Shown here: one piece after another, positions 6,265 to 16,201 of the stretch | Position numbering within the stretch: position 1 is the stretch's first letter | How the letters are laid out: each line of letters opens with the position of its first letter | DNA from: Planctomycetota bacterium | GTDB taxonomy: Bacteria > Planctomycetota > Phycisphaerae > WQYP01 | Direction of reading: 5' to 3' | Assembly (NCBI GenBank): GCA_021808105.1 | Contig: JAKBCC010000020.1 | Span: 3,106-42,625 of the forward strand | DNA length: 39,520 nt | Made by a program: the position numbers and the translations under genes | Notes under the pieces: model-generated | Told to the model about the DNA's origin: nothing | Databases searched by the model: none | The model's input: only the letters and a program-made list of their open reading frames with translations

Positions 6265-7743
6265 ATGAGACGCATCATCTTTATTTCAGGGCTGGTCATC
6301 GTGGCGGCGGTTGCCGGATTGGTGGCCGGACTCCTTTTGGCTTCGGGGTCCGGGAACAAGTCCGCAGGATGGGCTGGCACAGGATCTACTTCTGCACCGC
6401 CCTCGGTATCGGCGGGAAACGCAATGGCGGTTAAAACCACCCCCAAGCGAAAAATTCTCTATTACTGGGACCCGATGGTGGGGCCGTCATCAATTTCTCC
6501 TAAACCGGGCATCAGTTCCATGGGTATGGCGCTTATTCCCGTTTATGCTACGCAGTCCCGCACGGCCACTGCCGGAGAGGTACGGGTCGATCCCGCCATG
6601 GTTCAAAACATGGGGATCCAGACCGCGCCGGTTACGCTCGGAACGCTGGTTCATCCCGTGCGCGTTGTCGGTTATTTGCTTACGCCTGCACCGGGCCGCT
6701 ACAGCATCACCATTCGCGCCAGCGGCTGGATTGGCAAGTTGTTTGCCACGACCAATGGCACACGTGTAAAAAAGGGGGCCAAACTCTTCACGCTTTACAG
6801 CCCGGCGATTCTGGCGGCGGAAGAGGAATTGATCGCAGCACAAAAATCGCTGTTGGCAGCGCGGAAAATCGCGGACAGTTCTGCCGTCGGCGACACGCGT
6901 GAACTGGTGCGATCCGTGGAATTGCGGTTGTATTATCTGGCGGTCGGTTGGCCGCAGATAAAAAAAATTGAACGCACGTTAAAGCCCGCGGCATATATAA
7001 CCTTCTACAGCCCCATGGATGGGGTTCTCACGGATATCAAGGTTCATCAGAAATCACAGATCACCGCAGGCATGACAGCTATGCGCGTTGACAGCCTCTC
7101 CACCGTATGGCTCGATGCGTATGTGTATGAAAATCAGTTGCCATGGATTCACACGGGGCAGCACGTCGCGGCCCGGATCGCCGCATTCCCCGGCCATACG
7201 TTTGATGGAAAGATCATTTTTATTGATGCGTTTGAGAACCCGCAGAATCACACCACCGCAGTTCGCATCGAACTGCCCAACGCCGGAAATGAATTGCGGC
7301 CCGGAATGTATGCCTTGGCCGATATCCATACGACGCCATTCAAACACGCGATCCTGATACCACGGCGCGCGGTCATTAACTCTGGCACGGGTGAAGTCAC
7401 GTTTGTGGAGATATCCCATGGGCATTTTGACCCGGTGCAGGTACGCACGGGGCTGTCCGGCGGCACGGGCATGAGGCATGTTCTGCAGGTGCTATCCGGC
7501 GTGGGGCCGGGACAAAAAGTAGTCACCAGCGGACAGTTCATGATAGATGTTGAATCGCAACTCAATGAAATTAAATCCCGTTTTATGCCCAGGATGCCAA
7601 CAACTGCGGCTGCGCCACCGCCCAACAATGCTATTCCGGCGTCATCAGACGCGCAGAAAAATTCGCCTGGCGGCTCGACTGCCGGTGCGACAAAACCTGC
7701 CGCCATGCTCAAGGGCATGAAAATGCCGGCGACAAAGCAATAA
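6265..7743 (+). CDS. Heavy-metal RND efflux periplasmic adaptor (CusB/CzcB type)
   Basis: Membrane-fusion protein that links the inner-membrane RND pump to the outer-membrane channel in metal export. Seen: an N-terminal membrane anchor (residues 4-27); a heavy-metal-binding-like domain (about 63-94) with YYWDPMV and SMGMALIPVY, the Cys-less methionine form found in CusB relatives; a lipoyl/hairpin part around ASGWIGKLF and SPAILAAEEELIAAQKSLL; then beta-barrel and membrane-proximal domains. The C-terminus ends Met-rich (AAMLKGMKMPA), which fits Cu(I)/Ag(I) or a similar soft metal, but metal specificity cannot be settled by reading. It is the first gene of a three-gene operon, 28 bp before the pump. 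An AGGA precedes the ATG. Confidence 0.9.
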   Translation: MRRIIFISGLVIVAAVAGLVAGLLLASGSGNKSAGWAGTGSTSAPPSVSAGNAMAVKTTPKRKILYYWDPMVGPSSISPKPGISSMGMALIPVYATQSRTATAGEVRVDPAMVQNMGIQTAPVTLGTLVHPVRVVGYLLTPAPGRYSITIRASGWIGKLFATTNGTRVKKGAKLFTLYSPAILAAEEELIAAQKSLLAARKIADSSAVGDTRELVRSVELRLYYLAVGWPQIKKIERTLKPAAYITFYSPMDGVLTDIKVHQKSQITAGMTAMRVDSLSTVWLDAYVYENQLPWIHTGQHVAARIAAFPGHTFDGKIIFIDAFENPQNHTTAVRIELPNAGNELRPGMYALADIHTTPFKHAILIPRRAVINSGTGEVTFVEISHGHFDPVQVRTGLSGGTGMRHVLQVLSGVGPGQKVVTSGQFMIDVESQLNEIKSRFMPRMPTTAAAPPPNNAIPASSDAQKNSPGGSTAGATKPAAMLKGMKMPATKQ

Positions 7744-7771
7744 CGCGATAAAAAAGAGACTGGACCCATCC

Positions 7772-10700
7772 ATGATCCAAAAAATAATCGAACTATCCAT
7801 TAAGAACCGCGTGCTGGTGCTGCTGCTTTTCGCCATGGTTATGGCGGTAGCGGCCTGGGCGGCGTTCCACAGTAAGCTTGACGCGGTACCCGATCTATCC
7901 GATGTGCAGGTGCTGGTGCTGACAAACTATCCCGGCCAGTCGCCGGGCGTGGTGGAAAAGCAGGTAACCTATCCGCTGGAAACGCAGTTAATCCATGTGC
8001 CGGATGTGAAAGCCGTCCGCGGCCAGAGCATGTTTGAATATTCTCTGATTACAGTCGTGTTCAAAAATGGCACGAATTTGTACTGGGCACGCGACCAGGC
8101 GCTCTCATATCTGGACTACGCTAAGGCCCTGTTGCCGGCTGGCGTCACCCCGCAGCTTGGCCCGGACGCCACCGGAGCCGGGTGGGCTTATCAATATATT
8201 TTGTTTCCGGGGTGGTATTGCAAGCATCATCCCGGTGGGATATGGCATGATCTCTCCGCGCACAAATGGTACGCGCAGCGCAACTCGGCCCCGGCTGCGG
8301 TGCGGGCACGTCTGGTGCTGGTCCGTGCCTTTGATAAGCCCGGGACATCGCCGCTGTCCCATCAGCCGCTGCTTTCCAGCAATATGAATCTGGGGCAACT
8401 GCGCTCATTGCAGGACTGGTTCGTGCGTTATCAGTTGGAAGCGGTGCCCGGGGTTTCAGAAGTTGCCGGACTCGGCGGCTTTACCACAGAGTACCAGGTG
8501 GTATTGAATCCCAACCAACTGGTGGCTTACCATCTGGGCGTCAACGAGGTCATCCGCGATGTGCAACACTCTAATAATGATGTCGGTGGAGCGGTTATTG
8601 ATCGCAGTGAATTTGAATATATTGTCCGCAGCCGCGGATATCTTAAGAATCTTGCGCAACTGCGATCCGTGCCGGTGGGGCGGGCCACCGACGGCACACC
8701 CATTCTGCTAAGCGACGTGGCAACGGTCCAGAAAGCCGGCGCGCAACGCCAGGGAATTCTGGATTGGAACGGCCAGGGGGAAACGGTCGGCGGCATCGTG
8801 GTGGTACGTTACGGGGCCGATACATTCCGCGTCGTCACAGCCGTCAAAAAGAAGATCGCCGCTCTGGCCGCCAGTTTACCTCCGGGGGTGATGTTTAAAA
8901 CCGGCTATGATCGTGTCAATCTGATCAATCGGTCCATCAACACCCTGTCCGATACGCTCAGCGAGGAAATGATTGTCGTGGCCTTGATCTGCCTTTTATT
9001 TCTACTGCATGGCCGCAGCGCTCTTGTGGCTATCACAGTCATTCCATCGAGCATGATGATCAGTCTGGCGATTTTGTATTGGCTTAAGATCAGCGCCAAT
9101 ATCATGAGTTTAAGCGGCATCGCCATCGCGATCGGGGTGGTGGTGGATTCGGCCATCGTGATGGTTGAAAATGCCCACCAGCATTTCAACCGCGATGAGA
9201 TTCGCGTGCAGGCCGGCCATTCGCCTACGCTTCGTACCGAGCTGATTCTGACGGCAGCGTCGGAAGTGGGTCCCAGTCTATTTTTCAGTCTGCTGATTAT
9301 TACGGTCAGCTTTCTGCCCATTTTTGTTCTGCCCGGCGAAAGCGGCAAGATGTTCAGCCCATTGGCCCTGACGAAAACTTTTGCCATTGCCTCGGCGTCC
9401 CTGCTGTCAATTACTCTTGTGCCGGTGCTGATGATCTATTTTATTACGCCCCGATTTTTTCCCAAAACCTGGGCATGGTGGATCTGGTTGCCTTTGGCCG
9501 TTGTGATTATTTTCGGCCCGGCAATCGGATTGTATTGGGCGATGGGCCACGATGGAGGCTTGCCGGCACGTTACCGGTGGTGGATTTGCGGCGGCTGGAT
9601 GATTCTGGCCGCGTTGCTGGTATTGCCGCAAAATATCATCCATGAGGAACACAATTTTATCGCCACGTTGCTGCAGAATATTTTTGATCCCATTTTCCGG
9701 GCAGCCATGTTTTTGCGCTGGCCGCTGATCCTCGTGGCCGTCGTTTTATGCGTTTCCGTGATCTGGCCGTTTGGCCGGCTGGGAACTGAATTTACCCCGC
9801 CGCTGTATGAAGGCGACATGGAATATATGCCCACAACCTATCCCGGCATCAGTGTCGGGGCAGCCAAACTGGTGTTGCAACAGAGTGACAAAATCATCAA
9901 AAGTTTTCCGGAGGTTAAAAGCGTGTGGGGCCAGATCGGCCGGGCGGATACCGCTACCGATTCGGCACCGTTGAATATGGTGGATACGATTGTCCGCCTG
10001 AAGCGCCGCGCGCAATGGCCGGAAGTAAATATTCCCCGCTTCTATCATTCCTGGCCGCATTGGTTGCAATGGCCATGCAAGCATACATTTTGGCCCGACC
10101 GCGCACCGGTGACGCTGAACCAGGTGATGAATGGCTGGACAGGTGCGGCCGGTAAGTATCATGACGGGATGAATCAGGCGTTGAAGATACCGGGATTTGC
10201 CGCCTATTGGACCATGCCCATCGCCAATCGGGTCAACATGGCCAACACCGGCAGCAAAACGCTGCTGGGAATTCGCGTCTTCGGTTCAGACCTTGGCGTG
10301 CTGGGCAAAGTGTCAAACTCTATTGCGCAAACGCTGCAACATGTGCATGGCACCGGCAGTGCCATCGCCAACCAGACCCTTGGCGGCTACTACCTGGATA
10401 TTCATGTCCATCGTCTGGTCGCCGCCCGATATGGCCTTACGCAGGCGGCCGTACAGCGCATTATTACCATGGCCATCGGCGGTGAACCAATCAGTACGAT
10501 GGTGCAGGGCCTGAAGCGCCTGCCCATTAATGTCCGCTATTTCCGCAATCTTCGCGGCAGTATTTCCGAGCTTAAACAATTGCCTATCGCCACTCCGAAT
10601 GGAACATTTATTACGCTGGGAATGTTGGCTGATATTCACTATAGTTCCGGGCCGCCGGAAATCGATACGCAGAACGCTATGACCGTCAACTATATCAACA

Positions 10701-11416
10701 TCACCACCACGGGCAGCAATACGGTGGGTTATGTGCGCCGGGCCAACGCAGCGATTCGTTCGCACGTAACGCTGCCACCGGGTTATACGTATCAGTGGAT
10801 TGGTCTATATAAACAGATACAACAGGCCAACGCCCGGTTGAAACTCGCCGTGCCGATGGTCCTGCTGACGATATTTATTCTGCTGTTTGTAGCCACCGGC
10901 AGTGTAGGCCGAGTGCTGGGCGTGCTGTTGTCTGTGCCCTTTGGTCTGGTGGGGGCCATCTGGGCCTTGTATTTTTTGCACTACCACATGTCGGTAGCGG
11001 TGTGGGTTGGAATAATCGCATTGTCCGGGCTTTGTGCGGAAATGGGTCTGGTGTTGTTGCTGTATCTGGATGTCAGTTTTGCGCAGGCGAAAGCTTCCGG
11101 ACTGCTGCGCAACAAGCGTGATCTATTTAACGCGGTGCACACCGGGGCGGTTCGCCGCATTCGGCCCCAAACCATGACCGTATGCGCCGCCCTGATCGGT
11201 CTTACGCCGCTGTTGTGGGTGCATGGTGCCGGGGCCACCGTCATGCGCCGGCTGGCTGCACCGATGATCGGCGGGTTAGGCAGCGCGTTTGTACTGGAAC
11301 TGCTGGTGCTGCCGGCGCTTTATTACATCGTTATGGCCTGGCACCTGCGGGGGCATTTTGCCAGCCAGCAGTCCAAGCCCGGCAGTCCCACCTCTGCCGA
11401 AGGAGATGCCGCATGA
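7772..11416 (+). CDS. Heavy-metal RND efflux pump, inner-membrane subunit (CusA/CzcA family)
   Basis: Proton-driven trimeric exporter of metal ions. Seen: the N-terminal TM1 with KNRVLVLLLF, the porter signature DATGAGWAYQY, the TM4 relay motif GIAIAIGVVVDSAIVMVENA (relay Asp at 459), the EFTPPLYEGDM block after TM7, and the C-terminal AAPMIGG block. At 1214 residues it is well above the usual 1020-1050. The extra length lies in three places: about 145-205 (a Trp/His/Cys-containing porter insertion), about 565-625 (two additional hydrophobic segments between TM6 and TM7) and about 750-780 (an aromatic-rich insertion with one Cys). The gene overlaps the outer-membrane lipoprotein gene by ATGA. 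The family is certain; the metal is not. Confidence 0.95.
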   Translation: MIQKIIELSIKNRVLVLLLFAMVMAVAAWAAFHSKLDAVPDLSDVQVLVLTNYPGQSPGVVEKQVTYPLETQLIHVPDVKAVRGQSMFEYSLITVVFKNGTNLYWARDQALSYLDYAKALLPAGVTPQLGPDATGAGWAYQYILFPGWYCKHHPGGIWHDLSAHKWYAQRNSAPAAVRARLVLVRAFDKPGTSPLSHQPLLSSNMNLGQLRSLQDWFVRYQLEAVPGVSEVAGLGGFTTEYQVVLNPNQLVAYHLGVNEVIRDVQHSNNDVGGAVIDRSEFEYIVRSRGYLKNLAQLRSVPVGRATDGTPILLSDVATVQKAGAQRQGILDWNGQGETVGGIVVVRYGADTFRVVTAVKKKIAALAASLPPGVMFKTGYDRVNLINRSINTLSDTLSEEMIVVALICLLFLLHGRSALVAITVIPSSMMISLAILYWLKISANIMSLSGIAIAIGVVVDSAIVMVENAHQHFNRDEIRVQAGHSPTLRTELILTAASEVGPSLFFSLLIITVSFLPIFVLPGESGKMFSPLALTKTFAIASASLLSITLVPVLMIYFITPRFFPKTWAWWIWLPLAVVIIFGPAIGLYWAMGHDGGLPARYRWWICGGWMILAALLVLPQNIIHEEHNFIATLLQNIFDPIFRAAMFLRWPLILVAVVLCVSVIWPFGRLGTEFTPPLYEGDMEYMPTTYPGISVGAAKLVLQQSDKIIKSFPEVKSVWGQIGRADTATDSAPLNMVDTIVRLKRRAQWPEVNIPRFYHSWPHWLQWPCKHTFWPDRAPVTLNQVMNGWTGAAGKYHDGMNQALKIPGFAAYWTMPIANRVNMANTGSKTLLGIRVFGSDLGVLGKVSNSIAQTLQHVHGTGSAIANQTLGGYYLDIHVHRLVAARYGLTQAAVQRIITMAIGGEPISTMVQGLKRLPINVRYFRNLRGSISELKQLPIATPNGTFITLGMLADIHYSSGPPEIDTQNAMTVNYINITTTGSNTVGYVRRANAAIRSHVTLPPGYTYQWIGLYKQIQQANARLKLAVPMVLLTIFILLFVATGSVGRVLGVLLSVPFGLVGAIWALYFLHYHMSVAVWVGIIALSGLCAEMGLVLLLYLDVSFAQAKASGLLRNKRDLFNAVHTGAVRRIRPQTMTVCAALIGLTPLLWVHGAGATVMRRLAAPMIGGLGSAFVLELLVLPALYYIVMAWHLRGHFASQQSKPGSPTSAEGDAA

Positions 11417-12759
11417 AATCGCATCATTCATCGTTTTCAATTTTGGCCTTAGCCCTGTTGCTCGGATCCGCCATATTATTGACTGCTTGTACCGTTACAC
11501 CGAAAGGTGAGAATGCTCTGCGCCGGGCCGCTGTCAAAGCCGGTAAACCCTACGAGAAACCGTACGCGCAACGCCATCTTCCTCCGCTGCCGCTGAAGGC
11601 TAGGTCCCGCCAGTTGGTCCAGTACGCGCTACTGAACAGTCCGGACGTTGAAAAGGCCTATTGGAAGTGGCGCGCGGCCATTGAACAGATTCCCCAGGCT
11701 GGTACTCAGGCCACTACGCTGATGCTTAATGCGGGTACGAGTCTGCAAAATGGCCAGGCGTCGCTGGCCAATACGATTCTGGGTGCCGGCAATATGACCA
11801 GCAGCGATATCCGCTGGCCGTCCAAACTCACCACGCAAGCCCGGGCGGCGCTGGAATCGGCGCGGGCTGCGGGCTGGCAGTATCGCGCTGCGATCTTTGC
11901 GGTTCGGCGCGCTGTGCTGGCGGCCTGGTATCGCTATGGCAGAACGGCGGCTGTATTGCGATTAAATCAACGCCGGCGGCAGCTTCTGGCCACCAGCGCC
12001 GCACTAAGCCGCTCTGGCATCAGCCTCGGCGGAAAGAGTGCCGGTCAATGGCTGGCGGGCCAGAATGCTGTCGATGAGATGGATGCGCAAATCATCAACC
12101 TTCAACATCAGTTGCCCCGTGACTTAGCGAAGCTCAATGCTGTTCTTGGACGTCCTCCGGCAGCGCCGCTGTCTCCGCCGCCGGCCATCGCGGTTCTATC
12201 TGCGCCGCGTTTGAACGCCCAACAACTTTGGCTCCTGGCCGCCCAGCGCAATCCGCAATTACGCGGTTTAGCGCGGGATGTATCCGCGAACCGTTTTGAC
12301 ATCCGCAGAGCCAGGCAGCAGTATATTCCCAATTTTGATATCGGCCTTTCCAGCAGTCTGGATGGCACAGCGCAGAGTTTTTCCGGATCCCTGATTATTC
12401 CTGTATTGCGCTATAAGGCGATCAATGCTGCCATCGCCCAGGCGGGCGATCAGCTTCGAGCCACGCAGGCCGCCTGGCGCAGCACCCAGGTTTCTCTGGC
12501 GGCGCAACTGCTCGTGGATCTCATTGCCATGCACAATGATGATCGCCAGATCAATATTTTTCAAAATACCATACTGCCGCGTCTGAAGATCATTGCCTCT
12601 CTGGCTCGCGCTGATTTTCAGCAGGGTAATGGCAGTATTGATCGCCAGATTAAAGCTCAAGGTGAGTTGCTGGCAATCCAGCAAACCATCGTGAATCTGC
12701 GCGCCGATCTGGACACGCGCATCGCCGATCTGGACGCCATCTTCGCGGCACCGCTGTAA
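11413..12759 (+). CDS. TolC-family outer-membrane efflux lipoprotein (CusC-like)
   Basis: Outer-membrane channel of the tripartite RND system. Seen: a lipoprotein signal ending in LLTAC, with the lipid-bearing Cys at residue 26, followed by two halves rich in coiled-coil helices (ARAALESARAAGWQYRAAIF; QLRATQAAWRSTQVSLAAQL) as in the OEP family. The length of 448 residues is normal. The open frame runs upstream to 11182 inside the pump gene, but the ATG at 11413 overlaps the pump stop as ATGA and has GAAGGAG before it, and only this start gives a signal peptide. It is the last gene of the operon. No terminator hairpin was found after it. Confidence 0.92.
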   Translation: MKSHHSSFSILALALLLGSAILLTACTVTPKGENALRRAAVKAGKPYEKPYAQRHLPPLPLKARSRQLVQYALLNSPDVEKAYWKWRAAIEQIPQAGTQATTLMLNAGTSLQNGQASLANTILGAGNMTSSDIRWPSKLTTQARAALESARAAGWQYRAAIFAVRRAVLAAWYRYGRTAAVLRLNQRRRQLLATSAALSRSGISLGGKSAGQWLAGQNAVDEMDAQIINLQHQLPRDLAKLNAVLGRPPAAPLSPPPAIAVLSAPRLNAQQLWLLAAQRNPQLRGLARDVSANRFDIRRARQQYIPNFDIGLSSSLDGTAQSFSGSLIIPVLRYKAINAAIAQAGDQLRATQAAWRSTQVSLAAQLLVDLIAMHNDDRQINIFQNTILPRLKIIASLARADFQQGNGSIDRQIKAQGELLAIQQTIVNLRADLDTRIADLDAIFAAPL

Positions 12760-12842
12760 TTCCGTTTCGCCCTGTGCGAGGCACGACATGGGGCCAACAT
12801 ATCTGAAAATGGGGCTTGGCAATTGCTGATTTACGGCGGCAG

Positions 12843-12871
12843 TTTTCACGGATAGCGTTGACCGCTACAAT
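12843..12871 (+). promoter_or_regulatory. Candidate sigma70-type promoter for lysS
   Basis: TTTTCA (12843-12848; 4 of 6 to consensus), a 17-bp spacer and TACAAT (12866-12871; 5 of 6). Transcription would start near 12879, about 24 nt before the lysS ATG. The GAGGAA before that ATG would be inside the leader. Confidence 0.45.
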
Positions 12872-12902
12872 ACATTGCTTTGGTGAATGTAGTAGAGGAA
12901 AC

Positions 12903-14438
12903 ATGCTTCAGTCAGATAATCCAGAATTTAAGTTCCGCCTGACACGGCTGGAGAAGTGGCGGGCCGCCGGTGCAGACCCCTTCGGCACACGCATTGAAGC
13001 ATTGATGTCCGCGGCGGCGGCGCGGAGTTTGCACACCGCTGAAACACCCCATGATGGCGGCCCATCGGCTAAAGTTGCCGGGCGCATTACGCTGCTTCGC
13101 GACATCGGCAAGTTGATCTTTATTACCATTAGTGATTGGACTGGTAAAATTCAAATTGGTCTGGCCAAGCAGTTTCTGGTACCGCTCTGGGATCAGGCCA
13201 AATTGCTGGAACTGGGAGATATTGCCTGGTTTTCCGGCAAACTTGGCCATACTAAAACTGGTGAAGTAACAATCTGGGCTGATAATTTTGGCCTGGCCGG
13301 CAAAGCCCTTTTGCCACCACCGGAAAAATTTCATGGCCTGGCGGAGATTGAAGCGCGGTACCGCCAGCGCTATCTGGATCTGACCGCGAATGCCGAATCA
13401 CTGGATGTCTTTCTGGCCCGTTCACGCATCATGAGTTCGATTCGTGAATTCCTGGCGGGGCGGCAATTTGTGGAAGTCGAAACGCCCATGATGCAGGCAA
13501 TTCCCGGCGGGGCGGCGGCACGGCCCTTTGTGACTCACCATAATGCGCTGGATATTAATTTATTTTTGCGCATCAGTCCGGAACTGTTTCTTAAAAGGCT
13601 TCTGGTGGGGGGCATGGAACGGGTTTATGAGATCAACCGGAACTTTCGTAATGAAGGCATTGATACCAGCCACAATCCTGAATTTACCATGATGGAACTG
13701 TATCAGGCGTACAGTGATCTGGCCGGTATGATGGAACTTACAGAAACATTGCTGGCATCTCTTGCGGCATCGCGTCATGCCGTGATCCATGCGACTTCCA
13801 CGCCCGCGCAGGGAATAAAACTCCCCTACGGCGAACGCATGATTGACTTTACCCCGCCATTTCAACGCATTGCCTACAGTGACTTATTCCTTGAGCATGT
13901 CGGTGTGCCCATGACGGATCACACGGCGGTGCAGCAACGCGCCGCAGAGCATGGCCTTGCCGATGTGGACAAGACAGATCATGACGTGCTGGCGGGAACG
14001 CTGTTTGAACGCCTGGCTGAGCCGAAACTCAATGCTTATGACCAACCGGTTTTTGTCTATGATTACCCCGCCGGTTTATGTCCATTGACCAAACGAAAAA
14101 CGGGGATGCCGCACTTGGCGGAACGGTTTGAACTTTATATCGCCGGTATGGAACTGGCGAACGCGTATACCGAACTTAATGACCCGTTTATACAGTATGA
14201 AACATTCTCGGCGCAGCTTGCAGGCTTAAAAGAGGAAGATTCCATGGCCCGCATGGACCATGATTTTATCGAGGCGCTATGCCACGGAATGCCGCCGGCG
14301 GGGGGGCTGGGAATCGGGATCGATCGACTGGTGATGTTGCTGACCAATAGAACCAGCATACGCGACGTGGTGTTATTCCCGTTGCTTAAATCCCGTGGGG
14401 CCGCCGGAACTTCCCATGCCTCCACCCAGGAGACCTGA
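12903..14438 (+). CDS. lysS: Lysyl-tRNA synthetase, class II
   Basis: Charges tRNA-Lys. Seen: an N-terminal OB-fold anticodon-binding domain (KVAGRITLLRDIGKLIFITI), motif 1 around FVEVETPMMQ, motif 2 with NFRNEGIDTSHNPEFTMMEL and motif 3 with GLGIGIDRLVMLL. The length of 511 residues is typical. The start chosen is the ATG at 12903 preceded by GAGGAA; the longer frame back to 12816 overlaps the candidate promoter and adds non-homologous residues. It is followed after 59 bp by an ABC permease gene on the same strand, so partial co-transcription is possible. Confidence 0.96.
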   Translation: MLQSDNPEFKFRLTRLEKWRAAGADPFGTRIEALMSAAAARSLHTAETPHDGGPSAKVAGRITLLRDIGKLIFITISDWTGKIQIGLAKQFLVPLWDQAKLLELGDIAWFSGKLGHTKTGEVTIWADNFGLAGKALLPPPEKFHGLAEIEARYRQRYLDLTANAESLDVFLARSRIMSSIREFLAGRQFVEVETPMMQAIPGGAAARPFVTHHNALDINLFLRISPELFLKRLLVGGMERVYEINRNFRNEGIDTSHNPEFTMMELYQAYSDLAGMMELTETLLASLAASRHAVIHATSTPAQGIKLPYGERMIDFTPPFQRIAYSDLFLEHVGVPMTDHTAVQQRAAEHGLADVDKTDHDVLAGTLFERLAEPKLNAYDQPVFVYDYPAGLCPLTKRKTGMPHLAERFELYIAGMELANAYTELNDPFIQYETFSAQLAGLKEEDSMARMDHDFIEALCHGMPPAGGLGIGIDRLVMLLTNRTSIRDVVLFPLLKSRGAAGTSHASTQET

Positions 14439-14497
14439 AAAAGGATAAGGATATTTCACCGGCAGTTCGCATCTGACGGTACATTCCTGATTGATTG

Positions 14498-16201
14498 ATG
14501 TACAAGATATTTCTCTGCTTTCGTTATTTGACGCGCAAAGGCATTGTGCTGTTTCCCGTGCTGGCGGTATGGCTTTGTGTGATGATGCTGATTATCGTGA
14601 ACAGCATCATGACCGGGTTTGTCAACCGCGTGCGGGATGCGGGCCGTTCGCTTATGGGCGATGTCGTGATCCAGAGCGATTCGATGGCCGGATTTCCCTA
14701 TTATCGGCAGATTCAAAAGCGACTGGCTCTGTTGCCGCAGGTAAAAGCCAGCACACCGGTGATCAGCGGTTACGGCTTGTTCAATCTGCCGGAATTTCAG
14801 GTCAATACGGGCGTGCGGGTGATGGGCGTTGAGGCAGGAAGGGAATCCAAGGTAAGTTCTTTCGGCAGCAGCCTGTTCTGGCAATATAAAGCTCCCATGC
14901 AGGCCGTGGAAGATTTGCGCGGGGTCGGCTTCCCCACCACCCGAACCAAGCTGCTGGCGTATGCACAAAAGCGGCTGCTGGCGGCCGCTAAGACAGAAGA
15001 CGCCCGGCAGCGGGCCTTTGCGAATCTTAAGCCCATCGGCAATCATGCGTGGTTTGCCGGTATCCGACAGCACTGGCAAGTTATCGCCCATGAGGATTAT
15101 CAGCAGGCGATATACAAAGAGAATCGGGCCGATCGTGATTTGCGGATGGTGCAGGCATTAGCCAAGAGTTCCTTTCCCAGTGCCGCGGCCTTACGCCGGG
15201 CGATGGTGGCCAGGGTGCCAAGCTTTACTCCGCCCCCGCAAGCCGCCAACCGGTACATGACCGGCTCGGACGAACCGAAAAATGGCTGCGTGATCGGGGT
15301 TGATCTGGGGTTATACCAGCGCGACCGTTTTGGCCATTATCATCGGCCGCCGGGCGTGCGATTCTCTCCGGTCATTATCACCATGGTGCCGGTGACCATG
15401 AAAGCGACATTGGCCCAACCACAAAGCCGCCGTTTTGTCGTTGTAGATGATTCCCGCACGCGCGTCTATGCCGTCGATTCCAAGACGGTGTATATCCCGT
15501 TTCGTGTGGCCCAGAAAATGGCGTTCATGCAGCGACAGGATCTGCTGTCAGGGGGCGTGCGGCCGGGGCGATGCAGTGAAATTCAAGTGCTGGTGCGGCA
15601 TGATTCCAGTGAGGCTGATATTCTGGCGGCCCGCAAAACGATTGCCCATGTCGTACATCAATTGGAATTGCTGCATCCTCAGATGGAAATTGCCGGCATC
15701 CGTGTGCGAACGTGGGATCAGGTACAGGCGGAGTATATCCGGGCAGTGGACAATGAGCGTAATATGATCACCTTTCTGCTGGGATTGATGAGTCTGGTTG
15801 TGGTGATTGTCATATTCCTGATTTTCTACATGCTGGTGCGGGATAAAACGCGCGATATCGGCATTATTAAAGCCATTGGCGGAAGCGAAGAGGGCGTGGG
15901 AGTTATATTCCTGCTGTATGGCATGTTGATCAGTTCCGCCGGTGCGATATTGGGCTTATGTACCGGCGTATCATTTGTACGTAATGACAATTGGATACAT
16001 GACCATATATTATGGCGCATATTCGGCATCTCGATATGGAATCGGAAGATTTACGTCTTTTCCAAAATTCCCGATCAGATTGACCCTAACGCGGTACTAT
16101 GGATTGTAATTTTTGCTATTCTAGCGGGCCTGCTGGGTGCCTTGATACCCGCCATTCTCGCAGCACGTCAGGATCCGGTGGAGGCGTTGCGTTATGAATA
16201 G
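14498..16201 (+). CDS. ABC transporter permease, LolC/LolE-MacB (FtsX-like) family
   Basis: Inner-membrane half of a type VII ABC (mechanotransmission) system. Seen: one N-terminal TM (GIVLFPVLAVWLCVMMLIIV), a long periplasmic domain of about 380 residues, then three C-terminal TMs (MITFLLGLMSLVVVIVIFL; GVIFLLYGMLISSAGAILGL; AVLWIVIFAILAGLLGALIP) ending with the typical AARQDPVEALRYE. The length of about 567 residues exceeds LolC/E (about 400-415), the excess being in the periplasmic domain. The start chosen is the ATG at 14498; a TTG directly before it is an alternative. It overlaps the ATPase gene by 8 bp. A lipoprotein-release or efflux role is inferred from the family; the substrate is unknown. 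Confidence 0.88.
   Translation: MYKIFLCFRYLTRKGIVLFPVLAVWLCVMMLIIVNSIMTGFVNRVRDAGRSLMGDVVIQSDSMAGFPYYRQIQKRLALLPQVKASTPVISGYGLFNLPEFQVNTGVRVMGVEAGRESKVSSFGSSLFWQYKAPMQAVEDLRGVGFPTTRTKLLAYAQKRLLAAAKTEDARQRAFANLKPIGNHAWFAGIRQHWQVIAHEDYQQAIYKENRADRDLRMVQALAKSSFPSAAALRRAMVARVPSFTPPPQAANRYMTGSDEPKNGCVIGVDLGLYQRDRFGHYHRPPGVRFSPVIITMVPVTMKATLAQPQSRRFVVVDDSRTRVYAVDSKTVYIPFRVAQKMAFMQRQDLLSGGVRPGRCSEIQVLVRHDSSEADILAARKTIAHVVHQLELLHPQMEIAGIRVRTWDQVQAEYIRAVDNERNMITFLLGLMSLVVVIVIFLIFYMLVRDKTRDIGIIKAIGGSEEGVGVIFLLYGMLISSAGAILGLCTGVSFVRNDNWIHDHILWRIFGISIWNRKIYVFSKIPDQIDPNAVLWIVIFAILAGLLGALIPAILAARQDPVEALRYE

Noticed and set aside
12760-12842. Terminator after the RND operon
   Set aside because: No stem followed by a T-run was found in this stretch.
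14456-15091. 211-codon minus-strand frame
   Set aside because: It lies opposite the ABC permease gene, is rich in His and Gln and has no recognisable motif.
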